Source: Bacteroidota bacterium (GTDB lineage: Bacteria > Bacteroidota > Bacteroidia > 2-12-FULL-35-15). From it: DNA of 64,000 nt. The stretch lies in assembly GCA_025963725.1 (NCBI GenBank), contig JAOQAE010000002.1:695221-759220 (forward strand), written 5' to 3'. Of this stretch, positions 59,973 through 64,000 are shown one piece after another. Position 1 is the stretch's first letter. Every line of letters begins with the position of its first letter. Below the pieces are notes generated by a model, which was not told where the DNA came from, did no database searches, and was given only the letters and a program-made list of their open reading frames with translations. A program made the position numbers and the translations under genes.

Positions 59973-60509
59973 ATGAACCAGTTCGACACGCATACATACA
60001 TTGCATTCAACAAGCCAAAAGGGGTGATCTGCACCACGGAAAAGATCCCCGGTAATATTATTGACGCGGTGGGCTCCGAAAAGAAGCTGCTGCCGGTGGG
60101 GCGGCTCGATAAGGATTCGGAAGGGCTGATCCTGCTCACCGACAATGCCTCCATCATCAACCGGATCATCCATCCCGATTTCAGGCATGAAAAGGAATAT
60201 CTCGTAACACTGAACCTGCCTTTGCGGAACCAGTTCTTAAAGGACATGGCAAGCGGCGTAGACCTTGGCGAAGCTGTTACAAAGCCCTGCAGGATCAGCG
60301 CGGAGCCGGGCACACGCCGGGTGTTTCGCATTGTGCTCACGCAGGGGCTCAACAGGCAGATCAGGAGAATGTGCGCGGTGTACGGCTACCAGGTGATCAG
60401 GCTTCAGCGGGTGCGGATCATGCATATACGGCTGGGAAACCTGAAAGAAAGCGCATGGCGGGAACTGAGCAACGATGAGCTGGAGCGCCTGTTCGCCGAA
60501 TGCATGTGA
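59973..60509 (+). CDS. rRNA pseudouridine synthase, RluF/RluE type
   Basis: 178 residues from ATG 59973, just behind a TATCTTTA promoter-like element. There is no S4 domain. YIAFNKPKGVICTT opens the catalytic domain, the catalytic Asp46 is in PVGRLDKDSEGLILLTDN, and LTQGLNRQIRRMC is the RluF-type block. It isomerises uridine in 23S rRNA; U2604 is the E. coli RluF site. The absence of the S4 domain fits short Bacteroidota forms. Confidence 0.9.
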   Translation: MNQFDTHTYIAFNKPKGVICTTEKIPGNIIDAVGSEKKLLPVGRLDKDSEGLILLTDNASIINRIIHPDFRHEKEYLVTLNLPLRNQFLKDMASGVDLGEAVTKPCRISAEPGTRRVFRIVLTQGLNRQIRRMCAVYGYQVIRLQRVRIMHIRLGNLKESAWRELSNDELERLFAECM

Positions 60510-60523
60510 GTGATGGCAAAAAA

Positions 60524-60546
60524 AACGCCCCGTTGCCGGGGCGTTC
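60524..60546. terminator. Bidirectional terminator hairpin
   Basis: AACGCCCCG / CGGGGCGTT with TTGC loop. On the minus strand it runs into eight T residues, so it mainly ends the gene at 60567; it also faces the convergent RluF gene. Confidence 0.85.
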
Positions 60547-60566
60547 TGAATTTTAAAAATTTATTT

Positions 60567-61391
60567 TTATTCTGTCATGATAGAGCCGTCAACAGAATAT
60601 TCTGCGCTTGTGGTCACATCCATGATCTTTGCATCGCTCTGAAGTGAGAATTCCGAATCAGAAACATCAATGTGTCCGCCTGCGGTCACATAAATAGTTC
60701 CGCTCGTTCCCATTCCCGACAATGTAGTGCCGTCAGGGGCGCTGCTCAGGTCAACAATTTCGCCAAGGCCATCGGAAAGCGAAGGAGAATTGCTTCCGAA
60801 ATCGATCAGCTTATACGTTCCTGAACCACCTGTGGTGGCAACAAAAAAGAAAGCAATGTTCTTGAGTGTAAAATCACTGTCGGTCAGCTCACCGTCGATC
60901 GCAACAACGCCTCTCAGGTCGCGGCCATTGAAAAAGCCGGTCCATGCCGGATCATTTTCGGAAGCTTTGATAGAGAGCACATAATTGTAATTGAAGCTTT
61001 TGCCATTGTAGGCAAGCTGTCCGAAGCCGCTTCCGCCGCTTGATTCAGACAGGGTAAATGTTGTTCCCGTAGAAGGGTCGCTCCAGCTGTAAACTGTTCC
61101 GCCCGAAGTGGTATACGTGGTGAAGTTTGCGGCAGGATCAGAAAAAACACTGCTTCCACCGCCTGAAGTGGTGCTAACCGAAGAACCTCCGGCAGTTCCA
61201 ACAGCAAAATCACGCAGCACTTTAGCTACCGACTTATGCATTTTTACAGACCTTTCCGATTCAGCATGCTGGCAGGAAGGTTTTCCCATGCCTTCTTTTT
61301 TCTGACAGGAACCCAGGCTGAATACTGCCGCTAAAGCAGGAACAAGAAGTATTCCCGCCGTTTTTTTTGATGTTAATGAGATCTTTTTCAT
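60567..61391 (-). CDS. Exported lipoprotein of unknown function
   Basis: 274 residues. Lipoprotein signal with Cys29 in VFSLGSCQKKEG. A Ser/Gly/Thr-rich linker (about 65-120) precedes a beta-rich domain (FNYNYVLSIKASENDPAWTG; DFTLKNIAFFFVATTGG). No family recognised. It may be surface-exposed. It lies 60 bp downstream of the barrel at 61451 on the same strand, with a good terminator after it. Confidence 0.75.
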   Translation of the reverse strand: MKKISLTSKKTAGILLVPALAAVFSLGSCQKKEGMGKPSCQHAESERSVKMHKSVAKVLRDFAVGTAGGSSVSTTSGGGSSVFSDPAANFTTYTTSGGTVYSWSDPSTGTTFTLSESSGGSGFGQLAYNGKSFNYNYVLSIKASENDPAWTGFFNGRDLRGVVAIDGELTDSDFTLKNIAFFFVATTGGSGTYKLIDFGSNSPSLSDGLGEIVDLSSAPDGTTLSGMGTSGTIYVTAGGHIDVSDSEFSLQSDAKIMDVTTSAEYSVDGSIMTE

Positions 61392-61450
61392 GGCTCGTTA
61401 AATTAATATGAGAGAGCGATCTGCTCTCTCATAATTTGGATGAAATTTTC

Positions 61451-62188
61451 TTAAAAAATGAACCCTAAACGGATCGCGCTGTTGAAATTCGGACCAACAT
61501 TTATTTCAGAGCCCTGGTTTGTATCTTCTGGATTGCCCGGATCAGGAACACCAGGAGCTGGAGTGAAGCCTGACGGATATACTGTTGACATTTTGTAGTC
61601 GCTGTATTTCACCATCTGGAAACCAAAGCCAAGCTCTGTTCCAAGGTACAGGTGCTTTGTGATGTAGCAGTCGAAACCTGCAAGCGCATTCACACCAACA
61701 CGGAAGAATCCGCCATTGCTCTTGTTTTTCTCTGTTCTGATAAAGAACTCATCTGTTGCGTTGGTTGCGTATGGAGTAACTTCTTTGGAAGTTTGTCCGG
61801 CAAGATCAAGCTCTGCACCAATATACGGGCTCAGGCGGTTAGTTCCGGCGAAGTGTTTTTCATATCCCGGCTTGATGTTCCATCCCATTTTGCTCATTTT
61901 ATAATCGGAAGAAACAGTTTTGCCCGGGGTTACATTAGAGTTGAAAACAGAATCTGCTTTGGAAGAAGCATAGCTGATGCCGATACCTAAACGGAATGCG
62001 GTCATATCAGTTAAAAACCTCCTGTAGCGAATGTATGTTAGTTGAATTGGCTTTCCATTCAAAGGAACAAAATTTAATTCTAAATTGTTGGCTCCTTTAA
62101 CTGGTTTTAGATCATTTGCAGGCTCCTGTGCAATAGCAGCAGTGAATGAAAGGATCAGCAATGAAGCTGAGACAAATTTTTTTTTCAT
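61451..62188 (-). CDS. Outer-membrane beta-barrel protein
   Basis: 245 residues. Signal peptide ending FTAAIAQ. Strands such as IQLTYIRYRRFLTDMTAFRL, YLGTELGFGFQMVKYSD and the C-terminal SAIRLGFIF with terminal Phe give a typical small barrel. It has the same general plan as the protein at 62333 (shared motifs Y.GTELG / GAEYGLGLG near the end), so the two may be distant paralogues. The ligand is unknown. Confidence 0.8.
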   Translation of the reverse strand: MKKKFVSASLLILSFTAAIAQEPANDLKPVKGANNLELNFVPLNGKPIQLTYIRYRRFLTDMTAFRLGIGISYASSKADSVFNSNVTPGKTVSSDYKMSKMGWNIKPGYEKHFAGTNRLSPYIGAELDLAGQTSKEVTPYATNATDEFFIRTEKNKSNGGFFRVGVNALAGFDCYITKHLYLGTELGFGFQMVKYSDYKMSTVYPSGFTPAPGVPDPGNPEDTNQGSEINVGPNFNSAIRLGFIF

Positions 62189-62332
62189 AATAATTTTGTT
62201 TGGTTGGTTTAGGGTACAAAAGTCAATATTTTTTCCAGAACAGCACTGCTTTTTTTTCTTAATTCTTACTAAAATAGTAACAGCGGGCTGTTAATAATTA
62301 ATGCTTGCTTCGCTTTAAAACCGGGAGGTTTC

Positions 62333-63286
62333 TCAAAAATGAAAGGTGATCTTTAATGATGCTGTTCCTGCATTGTTGAAGCCAAAGATCTTTCCCTGGT
62401 TCATGTCGGTATCGAAGCCGAAGCTTGATGAGCCCGCCACTTCGTAATCAAGGTTTGCAACCTGCAGCGGAGAGCCGCCCTGTTCCTGCACTTCCATTCT
62501 TCCCTTGCCTGCTACCTGGTAGCCGAGCCCTAACCCGTATTCCGCACCGATGGCGATCTTTGGAAAAATAAAATACTCCACGCCAATAAATCCCCTCAGG
62601 CCTATCCCGAAAGTTTTTCCTGATTTGTTCTGCACGATCCTGCTTGTGCGCGCCCCTACACTATCCGCCATCCCGAAATTTGCGCTGTCGGGATTTGTAT
62701 ACCATACCGTTGTGGTAGGCGTTGTGGTGGTTGATCCGCCGCCTGCGGAAGCATTGCTGGTGTTCGACATCTGGTTGCCGTACGTGAATTTATCTTTGGA
62801 GCTTCCCATCCAGAGCATGATGTCGGCGCCGTAATATCCCTGCAGGCGCGTTTTTCCTTTTCTCCACTCTTTGCCGGCGCCAATGCAGAGGTTCATATTG
62901 CTGTGCCTGTACTTATCCTCTACCTGTCCCTGCTTTTCAGGGAAATTAAAAACGGTCCCGAATTCGGCATCATTCGTCACCATATTCCTGAACGTTTGAT
63001 TCACAAACCCGATCCTCAGCATTACGCGGTACGCCGTTTTTTCATTAATGAACCTTTTTCCGATAATCGTATGTGATGAGCTGAGCCAGCCGGTGTTGGC
63101 AGCATTGTTCTTTGTATTGGCGTTGAAGGCATTCCCGATGAACTCGAAGATAGGGTCGGCATTCATGCTGATGGCCCAGTCATCGGCTTCGGGCAGGATG
63201 GGCTCGCCTTTTTTTGAGGTGAGGTCCTGGGCAAACAGTGCGCCTGCGCCTAATAAGAAGGAAAGGGAAAGAAGGTATTTTTTCAT
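62333..63286 (-). CDS. Outer-membrane beta-barrel protein
   Basis: 317 residues. Signal peptide ending GAGALFAQ. The mature part begins with a Bacteroidota-style ADDWAISMNADPIFEFIGN segment and contains a Thr/Ser-rich loop (about 180-200) and barrel strands (RGFIGVEYFIFPKIAIGAEY) ending SLKITFHF with terminal Phe. Probably an outer-membrane protein. Separate promoter region; 145 bp from its neighbour. Confidence 0.82.
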   Translation of the reverse strand: MKKYLLSLSFLLGAGALFAQDLTSKKGEPILPEADDWAISMNADPIFEFIGNAFNANTKNNAANTGWLSSSHTIIGKRFINEKTAYRVMLRIGFVNQTFRNMVTNDAEFGTVFNFPEKQGQVEDKYRHSNMNLCIGAGKEWRKGKTRLQGYYGADIMLWMGSSKDKFTYGNQMSNTSNASAGGGSTTTTPTTTVWYTNPDSANFGMADSVGARTSRIVQNKSGKTFGIGLRGFIGVEYFIFPKIAIGAEYGLGLGYQVAGKGRMEVQEQGGSPLQVANLDYEVAGSSSFGFDTDMNQGKIFGFNNAGTASLKITFHF

Positions 63287-63389
63287 GGTCGGTTATTTTG
63301 GGACGAGATATCGCATTGCAAGATAAATCCGTTTAAAGGCCGGGGTGATGTTCAGGCGGCTTCAATTACAAACCTCCGCCTGTTAATAA

Positions 63390-64000
63390 CTACGCGCCCC
63401 ATTCCTTGTCTTCCAGCAGCGGCACAAATTTAAATTCGCCGTACTCTATTTTTTCAAATTTCCGTTCTGCTGTTTTTTTCAGCAGGGTCATGGTTTGCAC
63501 GGTATCGCCGAGCGGGATCACCATGATGCCGCCCACTTTCAGCTGGTCGAGCAGGTCGTTCGGAATTGAGGGAGCGCCGGCTGTAATGATGATCTTATCA
63601 AAAGGTGCGAATACGGGAAGGCCTTTGTAGCCATCGCCGTAAAAGAATTTGGCGGAGCCGTAGCCGATCTCCGGCAGGAATTTCTTAGTGGTGTCGAACA
63701 GCGCTTTTTGGCGCTCGATGGTAAATACCTTTACGCCCATTTCTATGAGCACGCTGGTTTGGTAGCCCGATCCCGTGCCGATCTCCAGCACCTTCTCCCC
63801 CCTTTTGAGCTGCAGCAGCTCGGTCTGGAATGCCACGGTATGCGGCCGGGAGATGGTCTGGCCCGAGCCGATCGGGAAGGCGATATCCTCGTATGCCCTT
63901 TCAATAAAGGAGCTGTTCAGGAACAAATGCCTCGGCACCGCTTCTATCGCTTTTAACACTTCCGCGCTTACTATGCCCTTCTCTCTTAACAAGGCTGCCA
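63390..64000 (-). CDS. pcm: Protein-L-isoaspartate O-methyltransferase, N-terminus cut by window edge
   Basis: About 203 residues are visible; the frame is open to base 64000 and the true start lies beyond. PCMT landmarks are AVPRHLFLNSSFIERAYED, IGSGQTISRPHTVAFQTEL, SAM-binding VLEIGTGSGYQTSVL and IIITAGAPSIPNDLLDQL. It methylates abnormal L-isoaspartyl residues to start protein repair, using S-adenosylmethionine in the cytosol. Confidence 0.94.
   Translation of the reverse strand, partial: AALLREKGIVSAEVLKAIEAVPRHLFLNSSFIERAYEDIAFPIGSGQTISRPHTVAFQTELLQLKRGEKVLEIGTGSGYQTSVLIEMGVKVFTIERQKALFDTTKKFLPEIGYGSAKFFYGDGYKGLPVFAPFDKIIITAGAPSIPNDLLDQLKVGGIMVIPLGDTVQTMTLLKKTAERKFEKIEYGEFKFVPLLEDKEWGA

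Overview
The window reads as chromosome from a member of the Bacteroidota. The -7 promoter element TAnnTTTG recurs upstream of genes. Family markers agree: DUF5683, DUF4846, PorT-type barrels, WbqC, Mpl, LuxC next to a ferredoxin, and the parA-parB-DUF5683-dapB-lepB-wbqC order. I cannot place it below phylum; a chitinophaga- or sphingobacteria-like environmental lineage is a guess. Most of it is ordinary core genome with moderate GC, interrupted by two visibly AT-richer accessory patches (about 41.7-45.8 kb and 57.8-59.2 kb).

Layout. 0-4.6 kb: signalling genes on the minus strand (a hybrid histidine kinase cut by the left edge, a response regulator, a GAF-PAS protein ending at its histidine domain), plus a plus-strand regulator fusing a CxxC metal-binding-like domain to an AraC helix-turn-helix. 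4.7-9.7 kb: tRNA-Ser and a peptide/oligopeptide ABC importer (binding lipoprotein and two permeases). 10-17.5 kb: mpl, a tandem universal stress protein, small conserved proteins, an exported barrel, a YfbK-like von Willebrand lipoprotein and an S24-type repressor with a striking operator array. 17.6-22 kb: a kinase-regulator-kinase operon. 22-25.5 kb: a Neverland-like Rieske oxygenase, LuxC-type acyl-CoA reductase and ferredoxin. 25.6-29.5 kb: response regulator, five-PAS kinase and H-NOX heme protein in one run, a likely gas-sensing pathway. 29.5-35 kb: serC, a TlpA-like thioredoxin, an FMN reductase and a UPF0173 hydrolase.

35-46.5 kb: the conserved chromosome segregation/signal peptidase cluster (parA, parB, DUF5683, dapB, two tandem lepB). 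wbqC is separated from lepB by an AT-rich island of short same-strand genes. The islet has inverted boundary motifs (GTTATGG...CCATAAC; GTTAGTGGTA...TACCACTAAC) arranged as in integron cassettes, and no integrase is visible. It carries an HNH nuclease coupled to an unknown protein, a lipoprotein pair that may be one frameshifted gene, and a DUF2971 protein.

46.6-64 kb: an acyl-CoA carboxylase beta subunit, a DUF6580 membrane protein, a REP-like repeat array, and a four-gene exported operon headed by a 1547-residue protein with 20 TPR-like repeats. The second accessory patch packs into 1.3 kb a 26-residue hydrophobic peptide gene with its own promoter, 5' hairpin and terminator; a 6S-like rod-shaped RNA candidate; a small secreted protein; a tRNA-like cloverleaf with a broken acceptor stem; and an IS1595-type transposase remnant. 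The end holds a Dph6-like ATPase, an RluF-like pseudouridine synthase, a lipoprotein, two outer-membrane proteins and pcm, cut by the right edge.

Short interspersed repeats of about ten families fill most intergenic gaps of the core genome. Several begin with GTCA, and some have matching inverted ends. All functions are read from sequence patterns; no database search was run.
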